Shown here piece by piece: positions 50,870 to 62,165 of a stretch of 64,000 bases of DNA. The stretch is taken from contig WPIO01000111.1 in the NCBI GenBank assembly GCA_009760855.2, positions 186,001 to 250,000 on the forward strand, written 5' to 3'. Under the pieces are notes generated by a model that was not told the DNA's origin, ran no database searches, and saw only the letters and a list, made by a program, of their open reading frames with translations. This DNA comes from Cristatella mucedo. Lineage: Eukaryota; Bryozoa; Phylactolaemata; Cristatellidae. A program made the position numbers and the translations under genes. Position 1 is the first letter of the stretch. Every line of letters starts with the position of its first letter.

Positions 50870-51256
50870 TATCGGGCGGACGGGCGGGCGAGCTGGCGGA
50901 CGGAGGGACGGGCGGTCGCATGAGCAGGCAGATAGACAGACCGAGACAGACAGACGGATAGACAGAGAAAGACAGAGAAAGACAGAGAAAGACAGACAGA
51001 GACAGACAGATAGACAGACAGACAGACAGGCAGACGGCCGGACAGACGGACGTACGGACGGGCGGACAAACAGACAGACACACAGACAGACAGATACACA
51101 GATAGACAGACAGACATAAACAGAAAGACAGACAGAGAGAGAGACAGAGACAAACAGACAGACGGACGGACGGACGGACAGACGGACAGACAGGCGGACA
51201 AACAGACAGACACACAGACAGACACGCAGCCGGACAGGCGCACAGGCAGACAGAAT
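50870..51256 (+). repeat. (CAGA/CGGA)n compound microsatellite
   Basis: Tetranucleotide units CAGA, CGGA and GACA mix for nearly 390 bp. Open frames across it are compositional. Confidence 0.93.
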
Positions 51257-51415
51257 ATATATAATTCATTTGTATAGATAATTTATTCGTTTAGCATCCT
51301 AAGAGAACTTAATCACTATTCAGGCGCTTCACATATGCCTCGGGGCTCAAGCCTGCCACCTCAGCCAGACCTTGGTCGGGGCGAGCATCTTAACCGCTGC
51401 ACCAAGCCAGCTCGG
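51257..51415 (-). mobile_element. SINE S2 within a tetranucleotide array
   Basis: Tail complement (ATTCATTTGTATAG, GAGAACTTAATCACTATTCA), B-box (GGGGCTCAAGCCTGCCACC) and A-box side (GCATCTTAACCGCTGCACCA). Similar GACA/CGGA arrays touch both ends. Confidence 0.85.
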
Positions 51416-51596
51416 CGACACGGACAGACAGACGGATGGACGGACGGAAGGACGGACAGACCGATGGACGGACGGACGGACAGACGGACGGACGGACGGA
51501 CGGACGGACGGACGGACGGACGGACGGACGGACGGACGGACGGACGGACGGACGGACGGACGGACGGACGGACGGACGGACGGACGGACGGACGGA
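51416..51596 (+). repeat. (ACGG)n microsatellite
   Basis: More than 30 nearly pure GGAC/ACGG units following a short GACA lead-in. Confidence 0.96.
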
Positions 51597-51733
51597 CAGG
51601 CAGGGCAGGTCAGGGCAGGTCAGGGCAGGTCAGGGCAGGGCAGGGCAGGGCAGGGCAGGGCAGGTCAGGGCAGGGCAGGGCAGGGCAGGGCAGGGCAGGG
51701 CAGGGCAGGGCAGGGCAGGGCAGGGCAGGGCAG
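51597..51733 (+). repeat. (CAGGG)n pentanucleotide array
   Basis: About 27 CAGGG units, several as CAGGT in the first third. GGG tracts spaced by two bases fit a G-quadruplex pattern on the plus strand. Confidence 0.96.
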
Positions 51734-52558
51734 AGCGTCGATGCTGATGATATTGTTAACGAAGCACCTGTACCTACTGCTCGTGTGTTCATGCTAGGCG
51801 GATGCCATCCAGGCATTTGCTATGACAATTGCTGCCCAACCCTACTCCATTACCAACAAACAATTTATAAGTTTAGTTATGGCTGGTATAGCCATAAGCT
51901 TAGACCAGCCATTTTCAAGGAACTTAACCTTAATCTCTGTTGGCCTTTACAATGTGCTGAAGCTTTAGGAATGCCACTGAATGTATTTTGTTGAAACCAA
52001 AAATTATACGCATGAAAATGTTCTCGATCCGAAACACCGTCCAAAGTGCTACTCACGTTAAAGCATTTGCTTAATAATAAAAAGACTAAGGAACCAAAAG
52101 TGGGTTGTGCTTAGCCCAAAGGTAGCCCACAAGTAGGCTAGATTTAACTTTCTGGGGCGTAAACGTGAATTACATAAGCGGGGTGGCGCAACCGTGAATG
52201 ACGCACCGATTCAAATAAATATGAAGATAGTCTATTTGAACTATTCGTGCAATTAAGGACGGTGTAAACAAGAATCTAGCTATGCAGTTAGAGTGTCGCA
52301 GCACTAAAAGCCTCCAGCTCTGAAACGGACCTGCCAGGTTGCTAAAATGGCATGCAGCTCAGCTACGCAAACTGTGCTGCTTTTTCGATAAACTTAAACT
52401 GTGCTAAATTGCAGAAACGCATCTGTCACTCATTTTAGATTCTTTTATTACCTACCTCCAACCCACAAACTAGAACTTTCCCCCTATCAGGATAGGCGAC
52501 ACTTTCCTTGCTATCGTATATCTTTCCAACTTATCCCGTCTCCTATAACTCTCTGTTT
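51734..52558. other. Unassigned DNA
   Basis: No domain or repeat terminus recognised. Confidence 0.35.
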
Positions 52559-52559
52559 G

Positions 52560-52765
52560 CTAGCCTTCCAGCTTGTGCAATTAGGTAATCACAGCTGGTT
52601 CAAATTTCTGAAGCTAGATTTATCTTCTTGAGTGTTGCAGTTGCCCCATCACACCACCTCTATATGAAGTTCGCTGGCTCCCAGTCAAGTAATGGTTCAT
52701 ATTGAAGGTTCTGTCACTCAGTTTCAGGGCCCTTTATTCTATGGCTCCAGCCTCCCTATCAGATA
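52560..52765 (+). mobile_element. Family A LINE C-terminal fragment
   Basis: GCTTGTGCAATTAGGTAATC, GTTGCAGTTGCCCCATCACA, CTGGCTCCCAGTCAAGTAAT and TATGGCTCCAGCCTCCCTAT match the family A order. It is cut at 52,765 by family B sequence. Confidence 0.75.
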
Positions 52766-53690
52766 GATTCTGGATGTCGGAAAACTTCCTGAAATTAAAT
52801 GATGATAAAACCGAACTGCTGCTCATAGGACGCCCTAAGCGTGTGGCTGGATTCAAAGGCTTTGCTCTTCTAATAGGTGATGCTATTGTGCGACCATAAC
52901 CACTAGCTCGAAATTTAGGTGTCATTTTCGACACCTGCCTCAATTTTAAAAGCTTCAGTCAGAAGACTGCTTCTACAGCTAGCCATCAAGTCCGATTCCT
53001 ATACAAGATTAGGAGCTGTCTCCTACAGTTGCTTGTAAAAATTTTAACTAGCTCCTTAGTTTTGTCTCGGCTTGATTATTGTAATTCCCTTTTGGCTGAG
53101 CTGCCAAAGAAAGCTATTAGGCCGATGCAGCAGACAATGAATATGGCTGCAAGGCTAGTCTTCAAGTCCCAGCGGTTTGAGCACGTGTCACCTTTGCTAA
53201 AAGAGTTAGGATGGATGCCGGTTGAGCAGCGAATACAGAGCAAAATTCTCACGCTGACCCACAAAGCCCGCCACGGCTTGGCTCCTTAGTACCCAGCTGA
53301 ACTGCTACATCAGTTTCAGCCTGTTCGCGCCCTCAGGTCCTGTGTGGACAATACATTATCTGTTCCATTCCTCCGCTTAAAGACCGTTGGCGACAGATGC
53401 TTTAGCTCTGCAGGTCTTAGGCTGTGGAACTTGCTTCCACAGTTCTTACGCAACGACAACTACTCTCCTACTGCCGACTATGGCTCATCCTTTTCAGTGG
53501 TCCTGAGCTGCTACTTCCATGTTACTCACTACCTCAACTGCTTTCCTGACTGTGCTATGCTTCCCACTTTCTCCTTGTTGCGCGAGACGAAGTCTGTTGG
53601 CTACCGAATGCGTACCGAAAGCCGCTTAGGCTGTGAGTGCGCTATACAAAACTCTCCTGCGTAAAACCCACATGATCTTTATGACTTTTA
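52766..53690 (+). mobile_element. Family B LINE, RT C-terminal half
   Basis: It starts at MSENFLKLNDDKTELLLIGR (after YADD) and runs through LDYCNSLLAELP, LLKELGWMPVEQRI and LRLWNLLPQFLRND. The 3' UTR reaches the GCGCTATACAAAACTCTCC element. It is missing its last 40 bp, being cut at 53,690 where a SINE piece begins. A TAG replaces a Ser codon near 53,287. Confidence 0.87.
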
Positions 53691-53755
53691 CCACATCGGC
53701 CAGAACTTGGTTGGCAAGCGCCTTAACCACTGGGCCAAACCAGCTGCTGCAGAAG
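53691..53755 (-). mobile_element. SINE S2 head fragment
   Basis: Complement of the S2 A-box region (GCGCCTTAACCACTGGGCCA) and CAGAACTTGGTTGGC. Confidence 0.65.
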
Positions 53756-54160
53756 CGTAGTCCACTTTGCTGTCTGAAAAAGTTAGAAAAAGTTACTGGA
53801 GCTTTCTACAATCTAATCTACTACTTTTTAAATTTCGTCCAACCAGTTACACCCCTTAAGCCTAGATGTCAGAAGCTCAGCATTGGATTTGGTAAAAGCA
53901 ACGTCTCTGATTAGATCGCTGAGGGTTTTCTAGTTGGGGTAGTGTAGCTTTGTCTCTCCGGCCACGTTGGTTAATTGCAATATGTATCTGAAATACCCTT
54001 ATCGCTGTCTCACTGGTCGCTCTCTCTCTCTTGAAGAAGATCCTTCTACAGAGGAGTGGAGATGGAGGCCAGGGCAGTGTGCTACTGGAGCGTCTTTCTC
54101 GAGAAACTTGTGGCAGCACGATGGGAGGCGCTCTCTTGCGATCAACATTTGGAAGGGTTT
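53756..54160. other. Unassigned DNA before a perfect hairpin
   Basis: No gene recognised. The short CTCTCTCTC near 54,020 is simple sequence. Confidence 0.35.
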
Positions 54161-54165
54161 GTTTC

Positions 54166-54215
54166 GCAGAAGAAGTGGTTGCTTGAGTGGAGACTCAAGC
54201 AACCACTTCTTCTGC
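54166..54215. repeat. Perfect 23-bp inverted repeat with 4-nt loop
   Basis: 54,166-54,188 (starting GCAGAAGAAGTGGTTGC) is the exact reverse complement of 54,193-54,215; the loop is GGAG. It stops pairing immediately outside, so it is too short for a standard animal pre-miRNA. Perfect pairing suggests a recent template-switch or palindromic duplication. Confidence 0.96.
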
Positions 54216-54834
54216 ATAATAGGTCAGTTCCGGTCATTTTGTCTGTACAGATAACTTCACGGCTCTTTTGTCACCCCCTGTATCAGCTTCTAAACATATA
54301 AAAGAATGCACCGTTAAGTGAAACAAGATATTTCTCATTAAATATAATATTGTTTGATGAATTACATCAATCAAGCACCATTTTGTTGACCTTGCTTTCA
54401 AGAGCTCTCCCACAGTGTTCGTATGTGAAATGCAGTTCCCTGAGATTGCCTGGATTCAGTGCAGGTACGCCGAAGTTTGCTTTGAAGGCCTCGCACATCT
54501 TAATAGACGATTTTGCGGAGTATGGTTTTGCTATTTATTCATAAATTTTTCAAACATCAAACATCAAGCAAAAACATCTGCTTGGTGCTATCAAGCTCAT
54601 GTCAATCCAATATGTCTATTCAACATTTACATACCATTGAATACAATAAATTAAGTGTTCTCTTAAGGCAACTTTACTGTTACCCTTATTTACACTTCTG
54701 TGGATATAAATATGAAGTGCTATATTTGCATAATCCTGACTAATTTGGGTAGCGTATTCGGGCACAACAAGCGCCATATGCGCCCCTGGCTCTTAGCCCA
54801 AGGGTAAGGGGCTAGCTCTTCACGAATAAGATCG
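54216..54834. other. Unassigned AT-rich DNA
   Basis: Frames of 60-80 codons at 54,350-54,743 (plus) have no family signature. Confidence 0.35.
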
Positions 54835-54945
54835 TTTATTGCGGCCGGCGATGCTTTATTTCAATGTCCAAGCGGTGGGGGATTACCGGTAAGATTCATC
54901 AGCTGCCATTCGAATGAGGCCGTTAAATCAGCTAGCATTCACTTA
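54835..54945 (+). mobile_element. SINE S1, decayed 3' part
   Basis: TTTATTTCAATGTCCAAGCG, GTGGGGGATTACCGGTAAG and GAGGCCGTTAAATCAGCTAG follow the S1 body; the head is unclear. Confidence 0.6.
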
Positions 54946-57412
54946 TTATTACAAACCTAAAGGCCGCACTTGTCTTACAGGAAGTTGAAAAATGAAAAAA
55001 TGATCGCTGTCCTTATTGCGTTTTTGAGGAACATTTGCTATTTTAGGATCATTTTAAGCTGAAGAAATGAAGACACTTTGCATCTGTGGGCAAAAATATA
55101 TATATCTGTTACCATTTTTAGCACGTTTCCATACTAGATTAAAATATAGTGCCACAAGATCAATGCAAGCAAGCAGAATATCTCAATTTCGTCCCTGCCT
55201 AAGAAAACTCTGCCAATGCCAATGAACTGACATTCTGAGGGTCTGCCTACTTAATTTATACTAATCTGTTCTTCTCGATTCATTTTCGGCCGATTCTTAA
55301 GGGCTTTATATCTGATACTGTTACGCCAATAAAATAATTTGACTCACGGTTTCACGTTCTTATGCAAGAAAAAGAAGCAATTGATAAAATGTCGGCTCTT
55401 GTTTTGAAGGAATAACTGAAATGTTTATCTTGTGTGAAGAAGACAACCACTATTGCCACATTTCTTCCGGTAAAGATGTATTGTCCAAAGAGTAAATGTG
55501 TTGCACGCCATATATTTTTCCAACGGGATATTACATCTTTGGATCATCAAATAGCTCATAATGATAGGAAAAAGCTAAATTAATCTTTCGAAGAACAAAT
55601 GCTCAAACAGAACATTGAATACTTGTGAGTGCCAGACCTCTTAACGCTTTTGAAAATTTATCATGCTACATCAGCCAGATTATGGCAGCTTTAAAAATTT
55701 AAGCTGCTCCTGAATCATAAGCTATAGGATGCGGGTTGATCGATGCCTAGGGTTGAGAGGGAAATAAAAGTTCGACACAAGCTAAAACAATTTGATAGAT
55801 TGTCAGTTACATTGATGCATTTCAGCTTCAGAACTCAAAGGTGTTTTGCTTTTCTTAAGCAGGATTTAAAGAAAATAATCTTAATGACTCTTGATTATGA
55901 GCAAATATGCACAAACACCAGAAACCACTACTCCTGGTTTATTCTGTAATCAAATGAAGTCTTTAGTTCATATTCCGGCTAAGGGAATTGAGAGCCATCC
56001 TTGAACTTAAAAATAATTTAATGCTTTGAACAGATGTATACGACTGATTGGTACTCTTTCATACTCGATAAGCCAACGTAGAATTGTGGCACGTATGAGC
56101 TTGGATATTATGCTTAGGATGTATAAATCCAGTATATCTAGTTTGATGCATGGACACGGATTTTTTGCCAGGCAGTATTGCTTTAATAAGTCTGCATCCC
56201 AGTCGACCACTTAAGTTTATACTGGATCTCGGAATGATACCATGGAGGCAAAGCTGGCAGTGGGTGGTGATGTCTTATCAGAACTTTTCGAAGATACCTA
56301 TTGCTCCAGCACACAAGAGCGTCGCAATTCTGAAAACTCTTTGTGGAGAGTCATCTCAGAAGGCAGCAGGTCTTTCGCCATTGACAGCATTCAGATTATA
56401 ATCAGACGAGGCTGACAGTGTAATTTATGATTTCGGTAGGGTTTCGTGGTGATTTCGAGCCCCACTGATGTCGGAACAATAGATAATTCTCTAGCACACA
56501 GGCTGCCGGATGCCGGACCAATAGATAATTTGCTAGCATACAGGCTGCCGGATACCCACCCATATCTTTGGGCTTGATTAGCTGCTCCCTTTAACAATGG
56601 TCGATGCATTCAGATACGGCTGGAACTCGACAGCTTGTATAAAAATTAAACAAAAATAATTGACATTTTAGATTTTTTAGGTAGCTATTTAAGTAATGCC
56701 CACACAAGTCGAATTTTACGAAAAAAACACAAAGCCGTGATAATGTTATATTTATGATTGATGAGGCATTGGGAACTGCATGTACTTAAAATGTGAGCCA
56801 TATTTTAATATATCTTCAGCTAAACAACTTTATGTCTTTTTTCAACTCTTTGATGTAAATTTTGCAAATATCTAGCTACTCTATATTTCTTCTGCCGATA
56901 CCAGGAGCTAAAGTTTAAATGGTCCCGATGCTAATTAGCCAGTGTATCATAATCCGTTAATTATAAAACCATTCTCTAGTATTTATAAATAATTGTTATT
57001 TATCAGGATTGTGTTAATTATCTTTGATCGTGGATTCTATCTGACCAAAATGTACAGCTTTAAGATATTCAATAAAAGTGAAAAAGCCATGCCTAGGAAA
57101 AAATATTATGATCCAATCTTTTCCATTAAGTAATTTCTAACGCTTTTTTCTTTAAAGAGGGTAATTATAGCGTAATAGGTAACTAACATGGAATCAACAG
57201 GTTTGCATGATTAGTGCCAGTAATCTGCCTGAAAGGTTCTTAGACACATGTTTTTTAAGAATGATCTCAATAACAGATTTTAAAAGAACAAAGTCTATAC
57301 TCCCTAATTCTTTTAAAATAATTCCTGAATGGCTCTCGTCAAGCATTATTTTATCCAGAAAAGCGCCCACAACAGCGCATTCAAGACTACAGGATTTAGC
57401 GAAGCACTCACA
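54946..57412. other. Long AT-rich unassigned region
   Basis: Two features stand out. First, at about 56,026-56,215 (plus) the peptide RCIRLIGTLSYSISQRRIVA is reminiscent of the C-terminal part of a non-LTR RT. Second, there is a 45-bp tandem repeat at 56,474-56,556. The 80-codon minus frame at 57,194-57,436 has no known family. Base composition resembles that around the polymerase relic at 25-29 kb, but I found no matching motif. Confidence 0.4.
56474..56556 (+). repeat. About 45-bp tandem duplication
   Basis: CAATAGATAATTCTCTAGCA and CAATAGATAATTTGCTAGCA are each followed by CAGGCTGCCGGAT. A related phrase (GGCTGCCGGACCAATAG) occurs near 38,460. Confidence 0.85.
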
Positions 57413-58070
57413 AACCGTCGGAATCTGCTGGGGCAACTGATAAACTGAATGCTTACCATGCCAAAATTAGATCCTGGATGTCGGAAAATTTATTGAAATT
57501 AAATGATGATAAAACCAAACTGCTACAAATAGGACACCTTAAGCGTGTGGCAGAATTAAAAGGCTTTACTCTTTTAATAGGCGATGCTGTTGTGCGACCA
57601 ACACCACGGGCTCGAAATTTAGGTGTCGTTTTCAACAACTGCCTCAATTTCAAAAGCTTCATTCAGAAGACTGCTTCTACAGCAAGCCATCACGTCCTAT
57701 CCCTATCTAAGGTTAGGAGCTCTCTTCCACAGTGGCTTGCAAACAATTTAACTAGTTTCATAGTTCTGTCTCTGCTTGATTTTTGTCATTCCATTTTGGC
57801 TGGGCAACTACAGATAGCAACTAGGCCACTGCAGCTGGCTATGAATATAGCTGCAAGGCTAGTCTTCAAGTCCCAGGGGTTTAAGCTCGTGTCTCCTTTG
57901 CTAAAAGAGCTAGGATGGATGCCGGTTGAGCAACGGATACACAGAAAAGTCCTCACGCTGACCCTCAAGGCCCGCCACTGCTTGGATCCTTCGTACCTAG
58001 CTGAACTGCTGCACCAGTTTCAGTCTCCTCGTGTCCCAAGTTCTGCATGGACAAATAAATTAAGAAGAAA
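57413..58070 (+). mobile_element. Family B LINE, RT internal fragment
   Basis: Begins in codons just after YADD and has one open frame from 57,478 to 58,077: SENLLKLNDDKTKLLQIGH, ARNLGVVFNNCLNFKSF, SLLDFCHSILAGQ, LLKELGWMPVEQRI. It is cut near 58,050 before the 3' UTR, which is unusual because LINEs are normally truncated at the 5' side only; a deletion is likely. Confidence 0.87.
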
Positions 58071-58364
58071 TCGCTAAGAAATTAATAAGAAATAATTACC
58101 GAAGAGATCACTGTTAACCATTATTACGACTCGGGAAATCCGGAAAATATTAACCCTACCACAAGCCTTCAGAGTGACAGTGCAAAAGCGTGGTAACTAA
58201 TAATTATTATTATAATGAAAGACATTTATATAGTACCTAAGCTTGCCAATGCGAGCATAAAAATCGCTCTAAATTCCGCCTAGCTAAAGTACTGCCACCT
58301 GGATGCAATTAATTGATAATTGTTTAGATTAAGAATGCACAGTGCGACAACGAAAGAACCTTCA
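58071..58364. other. Unassigned AT-rich DNA between two LINE B copies
   Basis: No recognisable feature. Confidence 0.35.
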
Positions 58365-59650
58365 GAGTAAGTTCTGCTTGAACGACTGAGAACAACGATC
58401 GGTCTGGCAGACGAAGCACTGGCGTGGTTTAAATCATACTTGTCTGATCATGTTCAATCCGTGTCGTATGGGGGTCAGGTCTCAGACATGAGAAGGGTCA
58501 CCTGTGGAGTCCCTCAAGGGTCTGTACTTGGTCCCTTGCTGTTCTCCATTTATACGCAACCTCTGGGAAAAGTGATTAAGGCCCATGAAATAGGATATCA
58601 CTTCTATGCTGCCGATACTCAGTTGTATTTGTCATTTAAACCGTCGGAATCTGCTGCAGCAACTGAGAAACTGAATGCTTGCCTTGCCGATATTCGATCA
58701 TGGATGTCGGAAAACTTCCTGAAATTAAATGACGATAAAACCGAACTGCTTCTCATAGGACACCCTAAGCGTGTGGCTGGATTAAAAGGCTTTGCTGTTC
58801 TAATAGGCGATGCTATTGTGCGACCTTCACCACGTGCTCGTAATTTAGGTGTCGTGTTCGACACCTGCCTCAATTTCAAAAGCTTTATTCAGAAGACTGC
58901 CTCTACAGCTAGCCATCACATCCGATCCCTATCCAAGATTAGAAGCTGTCTCCCACAGTGGCTTGTAAAAACTTTAACTAGCTCTTTAGTTCTGTCTCGG
59001 CTTGATTATTGTAATTCCCTTTTGGCTGGGCTGCCAAAGAAAGCTATTATGCCACTACAGCGGACTATGAATATGGCTGCAAGGCTGGTCTTCAAGTCCC
59101 AGCGGTTTGAGCACGTGTCACCTTTGCTGGGAGAGCTGGGATGGTTGCCGGTTGAGCAAAGGATACGGAGCCAAGTTCTTACGCTGACCCACAAGGCCCG
59201 CCACGGCTTGGCTCCTTCATACCTAGCTGAACTGCTGCATCAGTTTCAGCCTGTTCGCGCCCTCAGGTCCTGTGTGGACAATAAATTAGCTGCACCATTC
59301 CTCCGCTTAAAGACAGTTGGTGGCAGAAGCTTTAGCTCTGCAGGTCCTAGACTGTGGAACTCGCTTCCACAATTCTTACGCAACGACATCTACTCTCCAA
59401 CTGCCGTCTATGGCACATCTTTTTCAGCGGTCCTGAACTGCTACTTCTATGCTACTCACTAACTCAACTGCTCTCCTGACTCTGCTATGCTTCCCACTTT
59501 CTCTTTGTTGCGTGAGACGAAGTCGGTTGGCTTTCGAATGCGTACCGAAAGCCGCTTAGGCTGTGAGTGCGCTATACAAAACTCTCCTGCGTAACGCCCA
59601 CATGGTCTTTATGACTTTGTGGAGTTACTGACGGAGATACATTACATATA
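58365..59650 (+). mobile_element. Family B LINE, best-preserved RT 3' half
   Basis: It starts in codons before motif B (GCTTGAACGACTGAGAACAA) and runs to the family 3' end and ATTACAT tail at about 59,648. The coding part is a single open frame (58,440-59,462), followed by about 185 bp of 3' UTR. It is 5'-truncated and probably a young insertion. Confidence 0.92.
58440..59462 (+). CDS. LINE B reverse transcriptase C-terminal part (truncated)
   Basis: 340 residues open to a natural TAA. Motif B GVPQGSVLGPLLF lies near residues 23-35. The active-site box reads FYAAD (residues 55-59) where other copies read FYADD, so one catalytic Asp is replaced by Ala. Then come [61 protein letters not shown] and RLWNSLPQFLRND. 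Without the endonuclease, fingers and motif A it cannot work. The Met at 58,440 is internal to the original ORF. It is listed because it is the longest intact RT stretch in the window. Confidence 0.88.
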   Translation: MSDHVQSVSYGGQVSDMRRVTCGVPQGSVLGPLLFSIYTQPLGKVIKAHEIGYHFYAADTQLYLSFKPSESAAATEKLNACLADIRSWMSENFLKLNDDKTELLLIGHPKRVAGLKGFAVLIGDAIVRPSPRARNLGVVFDTCLNFKSFIQKTASTASHHIRSLSKIRSCLPQWLVKTLTSSLVLSRLDYCNSLLAGLPKKAIMPLQRTMNMAARLVFKSQRFEHVSPLLGELGWLPVEQRIRSQVLTLTHKARHGLAPSYLAELLHQFQPVRALRSCVDNKLAAPFLRLKTVGGRSFSSAGPRLWNSLPQFLRNDIYSPTAVYGTSFSAVLNCYFYATH

Positions 59651-60704
59651 AGTTAACGTTAGCCAACCACTGCTTTGAGGAAAAGCTGAATTGATAGCTT
59701 TCATTTTAATGCCGTCAAGTCAGAGGATGTAGTTATGTCACTAAGGAGCAGATTTTCAAGCTTTAGGAGCTCACTTTTCATAGACTACCGGTAATCAACT
59801 CTTGTTGCGATCACTGCAGGTATTACTATATGGTGATGGAATCGCTGTGGCTTAACCAAGAGTCTCTGTAACGTAAACTCTTATCATGAAAGTATTTCTG
59901 TGAACACATTCAATGTTGTTCTGAAAGTAATTGGGTTTGCATTTTCCGAATGACCTGTGTCTAAAGGACCCAAAAAACCCACTTTCACACCAGCCTTGCA
60001 CGTGTTAACAAATATTTTATTTCTCTTGAGGTAATTGCCACGCGAAGATATAATTACGCCCGGTTAATAACTCGCAGCACTCTGGGAACTTTTGAGTTGT
60101 TTTCCGGCAGATTGAATGTGAAAGTAGAGTGCAAATGAACCTATTGCTGATACTCTGAAACACGTCGAGAGTAATAAGTTGACCAACGTAGTACAGGAGC
60201 ACTTAATACCCAATGTTCAATGTATTGAAATCGGAAAGCCCGGTGTACCGCTTGAGAAGCCAAAGATCGCAATTTTTACGCAAAAGCATAGAAATTGCTG
60301 CATAAATCTTACTGATGTCTGATACCATAGTGCCTATTATTAATTTGAGGAGCGAAATAGTGGCTCTTGCTAAACCGGTTATTACCACTGCCGAGCATGC
60401 GACTGCTGCGAGTTCCTTGTTGACTGCTACTGTTAGACTGGTGAGGTTGTTGACATTTCAAACGCAGGAAAGGCGGTTTCTATAATGGAGAGCCTAATAC
60501 TGACGACTTCTGCTTAGCAAGAAACTTGTTTGAAGCCAACCATTCTTACTTGCGTGAGAAGGAACGTGCTATGGAAATGTTTAGTGTGGTGGCAATGCTA
60601 TATGTTCCATGCAACTTCTAAAAACAATGAAGAGGATTACCTGTCTATGTCACAAGCTCTATGTCGTCACAGGGATTACTCTTTAAGTGCTTATGACTAA
60701 TGAA
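59651..60704. other. Unassigned AT-rich DNA
   Basis: No domain or repeat terminus recognised; short frames on the minus strand at 60,017-60,388 have no family. Confidence 0.35.
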
Positions 60705-60795
60705 TTTATAGTAAAAATACATTTGTATAGCACCCCAAAATCTAAATCTCTCCATAGGCACTTTGCAGGTGCTGTGTAGAAAGCATAAACCGCTG
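60705..60795 (-). mobile_element. SINE S2 tail fragment
   Basis: AATACATTTGTATAGCACCC, AAATCTAAATCTCTCCATAG and GCACTTTGCAGGTGC match the S2 tail complement. Confidence 0.65.
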
Positions 60796-60874
60796 ATTTA
60801 CGGTACTATCCAGTAAGGGCAGGCACGGTAGAAAGAGGTACATGCACACGAAAGATGAATAAAAATTGTAGTAT

Positions 60875-61029
60875 AGCGCAATATATCTCGGTCTGCAACT
60901 CCACAGAGACAATGTAGGTGTTACTCATGAGAGTTTCGTATAGCTCACTCACAGCCTAAGCGGCTTTCGGTACGCATTCGATAGCCACCAGGCTTCATCT
61001 CACGGAAGATAGAGTGACTCAGAGAAAGA

Positions 61030-61088
<59 letters not shown>

Positions 61089-62095
61089 GAGAGAGACAGG
61101 GAAAACGAGATAGAGAGGGAAGCATAGCAAAATCAGGAGAGCAGTTGAGCTAGTGAATAACATGGAAGTAGCAGCTCAGGACGGCTGGAAAGTATGTGCC
61201 GCAGTCGGCAGCAGGAGTGTAGTTGACGTTGCGTAAAAATCGTGGAAGCGAGTTCCGCAGTCTAGAATCTGCAGAGCTAAAGCTTCTGTCGCCAACGGTC
61301 TTTATGTGGAGGAATGGATCAGCTAATTTATTGTACATACCGGACCCGAGGGCACGAAGAGGCTGAACATGGTAGCAGTTCAGCTAGGTTTGTCGTAGCC
61401 AAGCCTTGGCGGGTCTTGTAGGTCAGCGTAAGAACTTGGTTCTATATTCGTTGATCAACCGGCAGCCGTCCTTGCTATTTTTAGCAACGGACGCACGCGG
61501 TGAAATCTTCAGGATTTAAAAACTAACCTTGCAGCTATATTCATAGCCATCTGCAGTGGCCTAGTTGCGGTTTTCAAAAGCCCCGCCTAAAGGGAATAAC
61601 AATCAAGCCAAGACAGAACTAAAGAGCTATACAATTATTTGCAAGCCAGAGTGGGAGAGCTCATAATCCAAGATAGTGATCATACGTAATGGCCAGCTGC
61701 AGAAGCAGTCTTCTGAACGAAATTTTTTAAGGTTTAAGCAATTTTTGGAAGCGTGACCTAAATTTCGAGCATGTGGTGATAGTTTTACCACAGCATCACC
61801 AATTAGAATAGTAAATCTTTCAAATCCAGTTTGCTTAGGTTGACCAGTAAGTAGCAGTTCGATTTTTATTATCGCTTAGCTTGAAGAAATGTTCCAAAAT
61901 ACAGGATCTAATTTCGGCAAGAAAAGCATTGCGTTTAGTATTTGCTGCCGCAGATTCCGATGGTTTAAATGACAAATACAGCCGAGTATCGTCTGCATAA
62001 AAGCGATATATTACTTCATTGGATTATCTCCCTTTTCCCAGAAGTTGAGTATAAATGTAGAACAAAAAGGGACGAGGACGAACCCTCGAGACACT
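60875..62095 (-). mobile_element. Family B LINE, RT and 3' UTR
   Basis: It begins with the 3' end complement (ATATCTCGGTCTGCAACTCC) and passes a (GA)n expansion in the UTR (61,032-61,087). C-terminal codons follow (61,150-61,338; PFLHIKTVGDRSFSSADSRL), and the RT is traceable to about 62,080 with many indels. It is cut by a family A piece at about 62,096. Confidence 0.82.
61032..61087 (+). repeat. (GA)n microsatellite in LINE B 3' UTR
   Basis: About 28 GA units grown from the AAAGAGAAAG sequence found at this place in other B copies. Confidence 0.95.
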
Positions 62096-62165
62096 CAACA
62101 GGACCCACCAAAACGCTGTAATAAACAGGTGCGCTTTAAGATTCTTTTATATGCCATCATGTGCT
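62096..62165 (-). mobile_element. Family A LINE fragment
   Basis: AGGACCCACCAAAACGCTGT and AATAAACAGGTGCGCTTTAA match the family A C-terminal/UTR junction complement. Confidence 0.6.

Noticed and set aside
50818-51269. Frames of 135-141 codons with SVCLSVCLS repeats
   Set aside because: Translation of the CAGA/CGGA array on the opposite strand; not a protein.
48490-51733. A CRISPR array
   Set aside because: Units are 4-5 bp simple repeats without spacers, in a eukaryotic genome.
51335-51994. 219-codon frame rich in TDGRTDGR and GQGRAGQ repeats
   Set aside because: It is the translation of (ACGG)n and (CAGGG)n microsatellites plus a SINE; other frames are equally open.
54166-54215. A microRNA precursor
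   Set aside because: Perfect 23-bp pairing with a 4-nt loop and no extended stem is shorter than animal pre-miRNAs; no mature strand can be argued from sequence alone.
55743-55949. A Maverick capsid or other element gene in the AT-rich 55-57 kb region
   Set aside because: The short frame and its neighbours show no motif that I can tie to a capsid, ATPase, protease or integrase.
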